This document shows, one piece after another, positions 25,199-33,544 of a stretch of DNA of 64,000 bases (positions within the stretch are counted from its first letter, which is position 1; the number at the start of each line of letters is the position of its first letter). The notes under the pieces were generated by a model, which ran no database searches, was not told the DNA's origin, and saw only the letters and a program-made list of their open reading frames with translations. Position numbers and translations under genes: made by a program. Origin of the DNA: Streptomyces aculeolatus (GTDB lineage Bacteria; Actinomycetota; Actinomycetes; Streptomycetales; Streptomycetaceae); NCBI RefSeq assembly GCF_020400605.1, contig NZ_JAINRD010000031.1:1-64000 (forward strand), given 5' to 3'.

Positions 25199-25592
25199 GC
25201 GCCGTACGCCCCCGCGACCGCCCCTCCGCTACCCCTTGGCCATCCCTCCGCTGTCCCTCGCCCGCCCTTGGTCCGCCCCGCGCGCGCCGGGGCGGGCGAG
25301 GTCCACGGGAACGTTCACCATGGCAAAGAGGCGACGTCACGTAACGCATGTCACCACCGCGCGGCGGGTCGCTCCTCGTCAGACGATAGAATCGGGTCTT
25401 GACCAGCGGGGACGCGGGTCTCATCGGGATCGGCGGCGGGGCCTGTGCTGCCAGCGACGTACCGTCAGGGTGCAGAAACAGGTACCGTTGAACCCCGATG
25501 GACGGTCCCTCTTCACCGAGGGTCCGCATCCGATCATGAACGCGTATCAGACTCTGGGGCCATCGAGCCCCGTCGTTTGAGGGGGTCGACCC
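25199..25592. other. Intergenic region upstream of the DUF3073 gene
   Basis: About 390 bases without a gene that I can support. It contains the hairpin at 25273-25295 and the leader of the DUF3073 gene; no other feature stands out. Confidence 0.5.
25273..25295. terminator. GC-rich hairpin downstream of vdh
   Basis: CCGCCCC (25273-25279) and GGGGCGG (25289-25295) around a 9-base GC-rich loop, 75 bases after the vdh stop. There is no T-run, so it is only a likely terminator. Confidence 0.4.
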
Positions 25593-25871
25593 ATGGGGCG
25601 CGGCCGGGCCAAGGCCAAGCAGACGAAGGTCGCCCGCCAGCTGAAGTACAGCAGCGGTGGGACTGACCTCTCACGCCTTGCCGAAGAGCTGGGCGCATCG
25701 ACGGAGAAGCCGCCGTCGAACGGTCAACAGCAACAGCAACAACAGCAGCAAGTCGAGGAAGAGTCGCCCGACGACGACCTGTACGCACGCTACGCGGAGC
25801 TGTACGAGGACGAGGACGACGAGGACGGCGAGGATTCGGCCGGCTCGTCGGAGCAGCGTCGCGGGGCCTGA
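25593..25871 (+). CDS. DUF3073 protein with a polyglutamine tract
   Basis: 92 residues from ATG 25593. MGRGRAKAKQTKVARQLKYSSGGTDL matches the N-terminus of DUF3073 proteins found throughout actinobacteria; the end is strongly acidic (DDDLYARYAELYEDEDDEDGED). In between is a run of nine glutamines from CAG/CAA codons, a replication-slippage-prone tract. A basic head and acidic tail suggest nucleic acid or protein binding; no function is proven. It lies between vdh and purM as in other Streptomyces. Confidence 0.9.
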   Translation: MGRGRAKAKQTKVARQLKYSSGGTDLSRLAEELGASTEKPPSNGQQQQQQQQQVEEESPDDDLYARYAELYEDEDDEDGEDSAGSSEQRRGA

Positions 25872-25877
25872 CCGGCA

Positions 25878-25945
25878 GGCAGCAAATCGGAGCTCGGCTC
25901 GGGGGCATCCCCGGACGGGCCCTTTTTGCTGCCGATTTTGCTGCC
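25878..25945 (+). terminator. Long hairpin terminator after the DUF3073 gene
   Basis: GGCAGCAAATCGG (25878-25890) pairs with CCGATTTTGCTGCC (25932-25945) apart from one extra T. Inside lie a CGGGG/CCCCG stem and a CCTTTTT run. It separates the gene from the convergent purM. Confidence 0.6.
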
Positions 25946-26089
25946 GGGAACCGGTGGCCGGCCGCAGGCGGCCGGCGGCGTACGGGCCCGTAGGCGCACC
26001 GGCACGCACCCCCGCCACCGCGGAGGCCGTAGCCGCCGCCTCCGCGCCTCCCGGCGCACATGCGGCCGTACGGGCCGCCGGCAGCGGAC

Positions 26090-27175
26090 TCAGCGGGCGT
26101 AGTCGCCCGTAAGCTCGACATCACCCGCCCCCGCCCCGTCCTGACCGCGGACCTCGCCGGCGACCCAAGCGTCGACCCCGCGGTCCGCGAGCAGCGCCAG
26201 CGTGACGTCAACCGACGCCTGCGGCACGACGGCGACCATGCCGACACCCATGTTCAGCGTCCGCTCCAGCTCCGCCCGCTCGACCCGGCCCACCTCCCCG
26301 ACCACGTCGAAGACGGCGCCCGGCGCCCACGTCGTACGGTCGACGACCGCGCGCAGCCCGTCCGGCACGACCCGGGCCAGGTTGCTGGCGAGGCCGCCGC
26401 CCGTGACGTGCGAGAAGGCGTGCACCTCGGTGGCCCGCAGCAGCGCGAGGCAGTCCAGCGAGTAGATCTTCGTCGGCTCCAGCAGCTCCTCGCCGAGCGT
26501 GCGGCCGAACTCCGGCACCGCCCGGTCCAGCGCCCAGCCGGCGCGGTCCAGCAGGACGTGCCGTACCAGCGAGTACCCGTTGGAGTGAAGGCCCGAGGAG
26601 GCCATCGCGACGACCGCGTCCCCCGTACGGATGCGATCGGCGCCCAGCACCGCGTCCGCCTCCACCACGCCCGTGCCGGCGCCGGCCACGTCGTACTCGT
26701 CCGGGCCCAGCAGCCCGGGGTGCTCCGCCGTCTCGCCGCCGACCAGCGCGCAGCCGGCCAGCACGCAGCCCTCGGCGATGCCCTTGACGATCGCCGCGAC
26801 CCGCTCCGGGACCACCTTGCCGACGCAGATGTAGTCCGTCATGAACAGCGGCTCCGCGCCCGTGACGACCAGGTCGTCCACGACCATGGCGACCAGGTCG
26901 TGCCCGATCGTGTCGTGCACGTCCATGCGCTGCGCGACCGCGACCTTCGTCCCGACGCCGTCCGTCGCGGAGGCGAGCAGGGGGCGCTCGTAGCGCTTGA
27001 GCACGGAGGCGTCGAAGAGGCCGGCGAAGCCGCCGAGCGCGCCGACCGACTCCGGGCGCCGGGTCTTCTTCACCCACTCCTTCATCAGCTCGACGGCGCG
27101 GTCACCGGCCTCGATGTCGACGCCCGCCGCCGCGTAGGAGGCGGCGGGGGCGGGGGGCTGGCTGGCACCGGACAT
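26090..27175 (-). CDS. purM: Phosphoribosylformylglycinamidine cyclo-ligase (AIR synthetase)
   Basis: 361 residues from ATG 27175. YAAAGVDIEAGDRAVELM is the family N-terminus. GVGTKVAVA and LVGGETAEHPG are the glycine-rich segments of the PurM ATP-binding fold, and SSGLHSNGYSLVR and GGGLASNLARV are further signatures. It closes FGAM to AIR with ATP, step five of purine synthesis. It lies 74 bases after purF on the same strand, an operon arrangement. The N-terminus is slightly Pro/Ala-rich. Confidence 0.96.
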   Translation of the reverse strand: MSGASQPPAPAASYAAAGVDIEAGDRAVELMKEWVKKTRRPESVGALGGFAGLFDASVLKRYERPLLASATDGVGTKVAVAQRMDVHDTIGHDLVAMVVDDLVVTGAEPLFMTDYICVGKVVPERVAAIVKGIAEGCVLAGCALVGGETAEHPGLLGPDEYDVAGAGTGVVEADAVLGADRIRTGDAVVAMASSGLHSNGYSLVRHVLLDRAGWALDRAVPEFGRTLGEELLEPTKIYSLDCLALLRATEVHAFSHVTGGGLASNLARVVPDGLRAVVDRTTWAPGAVFDVVGEVGRVERAELERTLNMGVGMVAVVPQASVDVTLALLADRGVDAWVAGEVRGQDGAGAGDVELTGDYAR

Positions 27176-27249
27176 GGCGTTGGGGTCCTCCGGGTCGTTC
27201 ACCTGGGGTCTGGGGTGGGATGGGGCGTAAAGGGGCCTGGGCGTCCGCG

Positions 27250-28767
27250 CTACGGGCGGCGCAGGGCGTCGGCGGCGTCGCGCCCGCCGACGATCTCTGT
27301 CTCCAGCAGATTCTTGCCCAGCAGCTCCGGGTCGGGCAGCTCCATCGGGTACTCGCCGTCGAAGCAGGCGCGGCAGAGGTCGTTCTTGGGGATGCCGGTG
27401 GCCTCGATCATGCGGTCGGTGGAGATGTACGCGAGCGAGTCCGCGCCCAGCGACTGGCAGATCTCGTCGACCGACATGCCGTTGGCGATCAGCTCGGCGC
27501 GGGTGGCGAAGTCGATGCCGAAGAAGCACGGCCACTTGATCGGCGGCGAGGAGATGCGCACGTGCACCTCGGCGGCGCCGGCCTCGCGGAGCATCCGTAC
27601 CAGCGCGCGCTGTGTGTTGCCGCGGACGATGGAGTCGTCCACGACCACGAGGCGCTTGCCGCCGATGACCTCCTTGAGAGGGTTCAGCTTCAACCGGATG
27701 CCGAGCTGGCGGATGGTCTGGGAGGGCTGGATGAAGGTCCGGCCCACGTAGCTGTTCTTGACCAGCCCGGCCCCGTACGGGATGCCGCTGGCCTCCGCGT
27801 ACCCGATGGCGGCGGGGGTGCCGGACTCGGGTGTGGGTATCACGAGGTCGGCCTCGGCGGGGGCTTCCGCGGCGAGCTGGCGGCCCATCTCGACGCGGGC
27901 GAGGTACACGTTCCGGCCGGCGATCTCGGTGTCGGGCCGGGCCAGGTAGACGTACTCGAAGACACACCCCTTGGGCTTTGCCTCGGCAAAGCGGCTGGCG
28001 CGCAGGCCGTTCTCGTCGATCGCGATCAGCTCGCCGGGCTCCACCTCGCGTATGAAGCTGGCGCCGACGATGTCGAGCCCGGCGCTCTCCGACGCCACCA
28101 CCCAGCCGCGGTCCAGCCGGCCGAGCACGAGCGGGCGGATGCCCTGGGGGTCGCGCGCCGCGTAGAGCGTCTGCTCGTCCATGAAGACGAGGCTGAACGC
28201 GCCCTTGGCCCGCGGCAGCACCAGCGGCGCCGCCTCCTCCACGGTCAGCGGCTTGCCGTCGTCGTCCACCTGGCCGGCGAGCAGCGCGGTCACGAGATCG
28301 GTGTCGTTGGTCGCCGGCGCCCTGCCGCTGCGCGACGCGCCGTCGGGCGGCAGCGCGGCGACCATCTCGGACAGCTCGGCGGTGTTGACGAGGTTGCCGT
28401 TGTGGCCGAGCGCGAGCGACCCGTGGGGGGTGGCCCGGAAGGTGGGCTGCGCGTTCTCCCACACGGACGCACCGGTGGTCGAGTAGCGGGCATGGCCCAC
28501 GGCGATGTGGCCCTGGAGGGAGCCGAGAGAGGTTTCGTCGAAGACCTGCGAGACCAGGCCCATGTCCTTGAAGACGAGGATCTGAGAACCGTTGCTCACC
28601 GCGATGCCCGCGGACTCCTGTCCCCGGTGCTGCAGTGCATACAGTCCGAAGTAGGTGAGCTTGGCGACCTCCTCGCCCGGGGCCCAGACGCCGAAGACGC
28701 CGCAGGCGTCCTGGGGGCCCTTCTCTCCGGGAAGCAGGTCGTGGCTGAGTCGTCCGTCACCACGCAC
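27250..28767 (-). CDS. purF: Amidophosphoribosyltransferase
   Basis: 505 residues from GTG 28767. After a 21-residue propeptide comes the N-terminal nucleophile CGVFGVW (Cys22), then the class II amidotransferase domain with LQHRGQESAGI and GHNGNLVN, and the phosphoribosyltransferase domain with VVVDDSIVRGNTQ (PRPP loop). C-terminal cysteines (CFFGID, CRACFDGEYP) match iron-sulphur ligands of the Bacillus-type enzyme. It makes phosphoribosylamine from PRPP and glutamine, the first committed purine step. The upstream in-frame extension is not supported, because homologues begin at the GDGRLSHDLLPGEKGPQDA segment. Confidence 0.96.
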   Translation of the reverse strand: MRGDGRLSHDLLPGEKGPQDACGVFGVWAPGEEVAKLTYFGLYALQHRGQESAGIAVSNGSQILVFKDMGLVSQVFDETSLGSLQGHIAVGHARYSTTGASVWENAQPTFRATPHGSLALGHNGNLVNTAELSEMVAALPPDGASRSGRAPATNDTDLVTALLAGQVDDDGKPLTVEEAAPLVLPRAKGAFSLVFMDEQTLYAARDPQGIRPLVLGRLDRGWVVASESAGLDIVGASFIREVEPGELIAIDENGLRASRFAEAKPKGCVFEYVYLARPDTEIAGRNVYLARVEMGRQLAAEAPAEADLVIPTPESGTPAAIGYAEASGIPYGAGLVKNSYVGRTFIQPSQTIRQLGIRLKLNPLKEVIGGKRLVVVDDSIVRGNTQRALVRMLREAGAAEVHVRISSPPIKWPCFFGIDFATRAELIANGMSVDEICQSLGADSLAYISTDRMIEATGIPKNDLCRACFDGEYPMELPDPELLGKNLLETEIVGGRDAADALRRP

Positions 28768-28986
28768 AAAGACACTGTAACCCGTCTGGATCCGAACCCG
28801 CCGAGCGAGGTGACCACCCCCACGACGGCCCCGACCCCCTCTTCCACGGCCCCAGCGCGGGTATCGGGCGGCTCGGCGGCGCACAGCCGGTACGGAACGT
28901 GAGGCTCGTCACTGCCGGGCCGACCGGGTGGAGGCACGATTCCGTGCGCCGGCCGCCCGGGCCGGAACCGCGGGAGGAATAACGCT

Positions 28987-29337
28987 GTGCACGCTGTCAT
29001 CGTCTGGTGGGACCTGTCGGCCTCCGGCCAGACCATCGAGTCCTTGCGCCGCTACCTGCGGGAGGAATCCGTCTCCGCGTTCGCGGACGTACCGGGACTG
29101 CGCTTCAAGATGTGGCTCTCCGACTCGGAGAACGACAGGTGGGGGGCTGCCCTCCTGTTCGAGTCGAAGGAGGCGGCACAGCAGCCGCTGCCGAGCCGCG
29201 CCACCGCACTGATCGGCTACCAGCCGGAGATCGCGCAGTCCTTCGACGTCGAGGCCACCGTCGAAGGCCGCTTCGAGGTGGAACAACTCGCACTCCGGGG
29301 TTTGGCCTTCTCGAAGAGCACGGAGGGCGCCGAGTGA
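28987..29337 (+). CDS. Small YdhR-like / dimeric alpha-beta barrel protein
   Basis: 116 residues from GTG 28987 with GGAGG 8 bases upstream. HAVIVWWDLSASGQTIESLRRYLREE, PGLRFKMWLSDSEND, WGAALLFESKEAAQ resembles the ferredoxin-like fold of YdhR-type putative monooxygenases and other dimeric alpha-beta barrels. No cofactor or catalytic residue is evident and the family assignment is tentative. It is divergent from purF and convergent with the next gene. Confidence 0.6.
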   Translation: MHAVIVWWDLSASGQTIESLRRYLREESVSAFADVPGLRFKMWLSDSENDRWGAALLFESKEAAQQPLPSRATALIGYQPEIAQSFDVEATVEGRFEVEQLALRGLAFSKSTEGAE

Positions 29338-29384
29338 TCCTGCACGGCCTCCACGGCACGGGACGACTTGCCCGCTCGGAGTGC

Positions 29385-30635
29385 TCACCCCGGCGGGGCG
29401 GGCAACGCTTTCATCCCCTCGTACGCCTCTCGCAAGTCTGCCGCTTCCGGCATCGTTCGCGATTCCGCGGCATTCACGACCTCCAGCGCGCGCCAGTGGT
29501 TCGAGGGCACGATCCGCCCGCTGAGTATGGCCAGCCGAGCCGCGTCGCACGCTTCATCGAGCCGGCCGTCGGCGAGGAGCACCAGAGCGAGGTCGATATT
29601 GGCCGAGGCCACCCGGCGCGGCCACCTCTGTACGTCGGCTGACGGGCTCAGCCGAGCGATCACCTCGCGTGCGTACGGCTCGGCAGCCCGGTCCCCCAGC
29701 CACGCAAGCGTGGTCGCGGTGTAGGCAAGGGCCTTTGCGGGGTCGTACTGGTAGTGGTGTTCCTTCGGCCGATCGGACAACCCCATGGCGGCAGCCATCT
29801 GCTGGACACGCTCGACAGCCGCGTAGGTGTCCTGGGTCTCTCCCAGCCGCGCCAGCGCGCGGCCTTCCTGTGCCGTCGCCTGAACCAGCGCCGATGTCCC
29901 GGTCGGAGCCAAGGACTGTGCCGCGCGGGAAAGTTCGAGAGCGCGGGCGTAGTCACCGGCTGTCAGTACGCGCCAAGCGTCCGTCTCGTAGCACCACGCC
30001 TCTATCTCGCGGTGCTCGGCTTCGCGCGCCAAGGCCGCGGCTGTCCGCATGTGCGCTGTCGCCGCGTCCTGCTGGTCGAGGTCGACGTGCAGTGTCGCAC
30101 CCAGCAGCGACAGCCAGCCGCCGACGGTGAGGAGCCGACGGTGCTCGGCGAGGGTCGCCCGTTTGTCCAGGAGCTGCGCGACGTACGCAGTGTGCCTCCG
30201 GACTCGCTGTAACAAGACCTGCGGAGGCGTTATCGGATAGGCCGTGGCCAGATCATCGAAAGTCCGCTCCAGATGCGTCAGCGTTTCGCCACCCACATCG
30301 CTGGCGTTCACGCGCCGCGCCAACTCCCACGCCGCGGTCTCGTCATCCGCGGTCTCCGTGTCGGGGGCAGCCCAGCCGTCTGGGGATGGGCACAAGAGAC
30401 CGGAGAGCCGATTCGCGGTGACGAACTCCCGCGCCCGGGACACCGACCTGGGCCGCCGCGCGAACCGCCGTTTGCGCGGTGGGCTTTCGCCGAGAGGATT
30501 CGACGTCCGGTCCCCAGAGGCGATCCGGCCACGGTGATCGAGGCTTGCGCCCCGTGTTCTGAGGGGTAAGTCGGTCACAGCCTCGTCGGTCTTGCTCTTA
30601 CGGGCTTGGACGGTCTGCTTCGAATCGTTCGCCAC
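29385..30635 (-). CDS. XRE-type regulator relative lacking its helix-turn-helix
   Basis: 416 residues from GTG 30635, with AAGGAG 6 bases upstream. The C-terminal 300 residues are the TPR-like domain of Streptomyces XRE regulators: VGGETLTHLERTFDDLATAY, then TPPQVLLQRVR, then repeated helices with WLSLLGATLHVDLDQ and a final LREAYEGMKAL. The usual N-terminal helix-turn-helix is absent; instead there are about 110 residues of basic, low-complexity sequence (SPPRKRRFARRPRSVSRA). It may be a truncated regulator or a TPR protein with another role. It also carries ordinary high-GC codon use. Confidence 0.6.
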   Translation of the reverse strand: MANDSKQTVQARKSKTDEAVTDLPLRTRGASLDHRGRIASGDRTSNPLGESPPRKRRFARRPRSVSRAREFVTANRLSGLLCPSPDGWAAPDTETADDETAAWELARRVNASDVGGETLTHLERTFDDLATAYPITPPQVLLQRVRRHTAYVAQLLDKRATLAEHRRLLTVGGWLSLLGATLHVDLDQQDAATAHMRTAAALAREAEHREIEAWCYETDAWRVLTAGDYARALELSRAAQSLAPTGTSALVQATAQEGRALARLGETQDTYAAVERVQQMAAAMGLSDRPKEHHYQYDPAKALAYTATTLAWLGDRAAEPYAREVIARLSPSADVQRWPRRVASANIDLALVLLADGRLDEACDAARLAILSGRIVPSNHWRALEVVNAAESRTMPEAADLREAYEGMKALPAPPG

Positions 30636-30829
30636 TTTCGTCTCCTTGGCACCGTGACAGAGCGGATTCGCGGCAGCAGCACGACGGAAAGGCAAGCGCG
30701 GGTGCAACTGCCGGTAACAAGGCAACCCACTGGCACGACCCGGAACCAGAGCAACAGCACCGCATCTCCGCCTCACAGTTCAAGGTCGCCGGGATGCCGC
30801 CCGCTGCCCGTCAGGAGGAGTCGCGGTGA

Positions 30830-31753
30830 TCAATGTTCGGGCGGAGGTGCCGCGGTGGCTTCTCTGAGGGCTTGCCAGGCGTCTGCCAGGGGGCCGATGT
30901 GGCTGAGCTTGTCCGGGTTGTTCACCGTGTGGATCGTCTGGAGCCGTCCGTCGCGTACGTCCAGGGTCCACGTGCTGAGGACGTGGCCCTCCCGGTCGCG
31001 CAGGATCGCCCCCGGCTGGCCGTTCACCTGCCGTGGCTCCACCACCCCGGCCCCCCTGATGACCAGCGGTACGAACACCGCCAGCACCCCCGCCACGCGT
31101 TCCGCACCGGAGATGACGGGCTGGAAGCGGGGGGCCTTGCCGCCGCTGTCGCCGATCATCTGGACGTCGGCGGCCAGCAGCTCGGTCAGCGCGTCCACGT
31201 CCCCCTCCCGGAAGGCGTCGAAGAACCGTCCCGCAAGCTCCTCCCGGTCCTTCCGGTCGGCCTCGAACCGGGCCCGGCCCGCGCCCATGTGGCGGCGGGC
31301 CCGTACCGCGAGCTGGTGGCACGCCGCCTCCGAGCGGCCCACGGTCGCCGCGATGGCCGGGAAGTCGAAGGCGAACACCTCCCGCAGCACGAAGACCGCG
31401 CGTTCGAGCGGGGAGAGCCGCTCCAGGAGGAGCAGGGCCGCCGTGGACAGCGAGTCCGCCAGCTCCGCCGCCCGTGCCGGGTCCTCGTACGGGTCGGTCA
31501 GCAGCGGTTCCGGGAGCCACGGCCCGACGTACTCCTCGCGCCGGACCCGGGCCGAGCGCAGCACGTCGATCGAGAGGCGCGTGACCACGGTCGACAGGAA
31601 CGCCTTCGCCGACGCGGGCCGCGTGGTGGTGGCCTGGTAGCGCATCCAGGACTCCTGGACCGCGTCCTCGGCCTCGCTCACGCTGCCCAGGATCCGGTAC
31701 GCGATCGAGAACAGCAGCGGCCGCAGCTCCTCGAACTCCTCCGCCTTCCCCAT
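30830..31753 (-). CDS. sigJ: ECF41-group sigma factor (SigJ-like)
   Basis: 307 residues from ATG 31753. Region 2 (PLLFSIAYRILGSVSEAEDAVQ), region 4 (LSPLERAVFVLREVFAFD with AAACHQLAVRARRH after), the linker WLPEP (79-83), and a C-terminal SnoaL-like domain with GDSGGK (201-206) and NPDKL (279-283). These are the signature motifs of ECF41 factors, whose C-terminal domain controls their own activity instead of an anti-sigma factor. ECF41 factors are typically beside a carboxymuconolactone decarboxylase, oxidoreductase or epimerase; here the upstream gene is an SDR oxidoreductase, 40 bases away and co-transcribed. Confidence 0.9.
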   Translation of the reverse strand: MGKAEEFEELRPLLFSIAYRILGSVSEAEDAVQESWMRYQATTTRPASAKAFLSTVVTRLSIDVLRSARVRREEYVGPWLPEPLLTDPYEDPARAAELADSLSTAALLLLERLSPLERAVFVLREVFAFDFPAIAATVGRSEAACHQLAVRARRHMGAGRARFEADRKDREELAGRFFDAFREGDVDALTELLAADVQMIGDSGGKAPRFQPVISGAERVAGVLAVFVPLVIRGAGVVEPRQVNGQPGAILRDREGHVLSTWTLDVRDGRLQTIHTVNNPDKLSHIGPLADAWQALREATAAPPPEH

Positions 31754-31793
31754 CCCGGCTCCTCCTCTCCCCGTTCCCTCCGGCCATCCTCCG

Positions 31794-32561
31794 TCACCAC
31801 GGCACCGGGCCCTCCGCGCTGAAGAACCCGGCGGTCGGGCCGTCCGCGCCGAGCATGGCCAGGTCCACCACGACCGCGGCGCCCTGCGCGACGGTGAGGA
31901 AGCCCTCGTGGTTGTTGCTGTCCGTGGCGACGTAGCCGGGAGCGGCGGCGTTGACGAGAACGCCGTCCTTGCGCAGCTCGTTCGCGTACTGCACGGTCAG
32001 CGCCAAGAGCGCGCTCTTGGACGGCGAGTACGCCGCGGACGGCAGCAGCGCGGCGAAGGGTCCGTCCGGGTCGCTGGTGAGGGTCAGCGACGCACCGTGC
32101 GTGGCGACGTTGACGACGCGGGGCGCCGGCGACCGCCGCAGCAGGGGCAGCATCGCGTTGGTCACCGTGATCACCCCGAACACGTTGGTCTCGAAGACCG
32201 CCCGGACCATGTCCACGTCGACGGAGCTGGGGATCTGGTCGTGGGCGTCCGCGGGCGAGACCTGCCCTGAGCCGGTGATGCCGGCGTTGTTGACCAGCAC
32301 GTCGAGGCGGCCGAAGCCCTCCTCGATCCACTCGGCGGCGGCGCGGACGGTGGCCAGGTCCGTGACGTCCAGCGCGAGCGCGTGCGCGTCGCCGCCGGCC
32401 ATGCGCAGGGAGAGCGCCGCCTCCTCGCCGCGCCGCAGGTCCCTGGCGCCGACCAGGACCGTCATGCCCAGGGTGGCGAGCTGCTGGGCGACGCCGCGGC
32501 CGATCCCCTTGTTCGCGCCGGTGACCAGCGCGACCTTGCGTTCCGTGCTCTCCTCGCCCAT
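31794..32561 (-). CDS. SDR-family oxidoreductase, ECF41 partner
   Basis: 255 residues from ATG 32561. VALVTGANKGIG is the NADP-binding TGxxxGxG motif, DVLVNNAGITG the NNAG, and YSPSKSALL the catalytic YxxxK. This classical short-chain dehydrogenase reduces or oxidises a small carbonyl/alcohol substrate I cannot name. It is the first gene of an operon with the ECF41 sigma factor, and a candidate ECF41 promoter lies at 32625-32651. Confidence 0.88.
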   Translation of the reverse strand: MGEESTERKVALVTGANKGIGRGVAQQLATLGMTVLVGARDLRRGEEAALSLRMAGGDAHALALDVTDLATVRAAAEWIEEGFGRLDVLVNNAGITGSGQVSPADAHDQIPSSVDVDMVRAVFETNVFGVITVTNAMLPLLRRSPAPRVVNVATHGASLTLTSDPDGPFAALLPSAAYSPSKSALLALTVQYANELRKDGVLVNAAAPGYVATDSNNHEGFLTVAQGAAVVVDLAMLGADGPTAGFFSAEGPVPW

Positions 32562-32624
32562 GGGCGTCTCCTCGTCCGTCGTGGCGGGTCGAGGTCCTTC
32601 GCAGAACCTCTCTTCACCACCTGG

Positions 32625-32651
32625 GACGAGACAGCCCTGCCGCCACTGACA
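32625..32651 (-). promoter_or_regulatory. Candidate ECF41-type promoter of the SDR-sigJ operon
   Basis: On the minus strand TGTCAGT (32651-32645), a 16-base spacer, then CGTC (32628-32625). The published ECF41 consensus, as I recall it, is TGTCACA-N16-CGTC. It sits about 64 bases before the SDR start, consistent with self-activation. Confidence 0.55.
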
Positions 32652-32672
32652 TGCGGCACACGGACGCGTCGG

Positions 32673-33032
32673 CTACGGGGCCTCCCCGACCAGGGCCGTT
32701 TCGCTGCGGAGCGCCCGCAGGGTGTCGAGTTCGCGGTCGATATCGCGCCGCTTGGCCTCCAGGCGCGCGACCTCCTGGGCGAGCAACTGCTCCATCACGC
32801 CCGTGCGCTCCTCGGGCGGCGCCTCCAGGCACGGGAGCAGTTCGTTGATGGTGGCGCTGGTCAGTCCGGCGGCGAACAGGTGCTGGATCATGAGGACCCG
32901 CTCGACCATGGAGGCGTCGAAGTCGCGCCACCCGCCCGGGGTGCGCTCGGAGCGGATGAGGCCGTTCTCCTCGTAGTACCGCAGGGAGCGCGTGCTGACG
33001 CCGGCCGCGGCTCCCAGCTCACCGATGCGCAT
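32673..33032 (-). CDS. MerR-family transcriptional regulator
   Basis: 119 residues from ATG 33032 with GGGAGG upstream. MRIGELGAAAGVSTRSLRYYEENGLI is the MerR helix-turn-helix; the rest is a coiled coil (VMEQLLAQEVARLEAKRRDIDRELDTLRAL) and there is no Cys pair for metal sensing, so it probably senses an organic compound. It is divergent from two SMR efflux pumps, with a palindromic operator between (33075-33096). Confidence 0.85.
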   Translation of the reverse strand: MRIGELGAAAGVSTRSLRYYEENGLIRSERTPGGWRDFDASMVERVLMIQHLFAAGLTSATINELLPCLEAPPEERTGVMEQLLAQEVARLEAKRRDIDRELDTLRALRSETALVGEAP

Positions 33033-33074
33033 GAGGCCTCCCTCGCGGCTGTCCGCCGACGTCCGTTCTTGCAG

Positions 33075-33096
33075 TTGACACCGGTGTGAAGTGTCA
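33075..33096. promoter_or_regulatory. Operator between merR and the SMR genes
   Basis: TTGACA (33075-33080) could be the -35 of the SMR promoter. TGACAC (33076-33081) and GTGTCA (33091-33096) are a 9-base-spaced palindrome, with ACACCGGTGT nested at 33078-33087. The layout fits a MerR operator on a divergent promoter; no good -10 is seen. Confidence 0.5.
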
Positions 33097-33176
33097 CGAT
33101 CCAGGCGTCCGGAGCCGCCTCGCCGATCCGGCTCCACCGCCCGTTCCGTGACTCCAGCATACGAAGGACAACCGAC

Positions 33177-33497
33177 ATGCACTGGCTCCATCTCGCCCTC
33201 GCCGTCGTCTTCGAGATCGCCGTCGCCCTGTCCGCCGGCAAGGCCCAGGGCTTCACCCGGCCGGCCTGGACGACCGCCACGCTGGTCAGCGGCGGCGTCG
33301 CCACCTACCTCCTCAGCCGGGCGCTGCTGACCTTCGACGTCGGCGTCGGCTACGCCCTGTGGACCTCCGTGGCCGGCGTCGGGATCGTCGTCCTCGGCGC
33401 CGGCCTCTTCGGCCAGCGCCTGGGGTGGCGCAAGCTGCTCGGCATCGCCGCGGTCATCGCCGGAGTCGTCGGCCTCCAGCTCAGCGGCGCGGCGTGA
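33177..33497 (+). CDS. Small multidrug resistance (SMR) efflux protein
   Basis: 106 residues, four membrane segments. HWLHLALAVVFEIAVALSAGKAQGF has the essential Glu of SMR transporters in the first segment (E13 in VVFEIA). SRALLTFDVGVGYALWTSV is the conserved second/third-segment region. SMR pumps exchange cationic drugs or guanidinium for protons, often as heterodimers. The paired gene 47 bases downstream encodes a second SMR protein. Confidence 0.9.
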   Translation: MHWLHLALAVVFEIAVALSAGKAQGFTRPAWTTATLVSGGVATYLLSRALLTFDVGVGYALWTSVAGVGIVVLGAGLFGQRLGWRKLLGIAAVIAGVVGLQLSGAA

Positions 33498-33544
33498 GCG
33501 CCCGGTCCGGCAGCCCCCGTACGACGTATCGGAAAGGAACCCGC

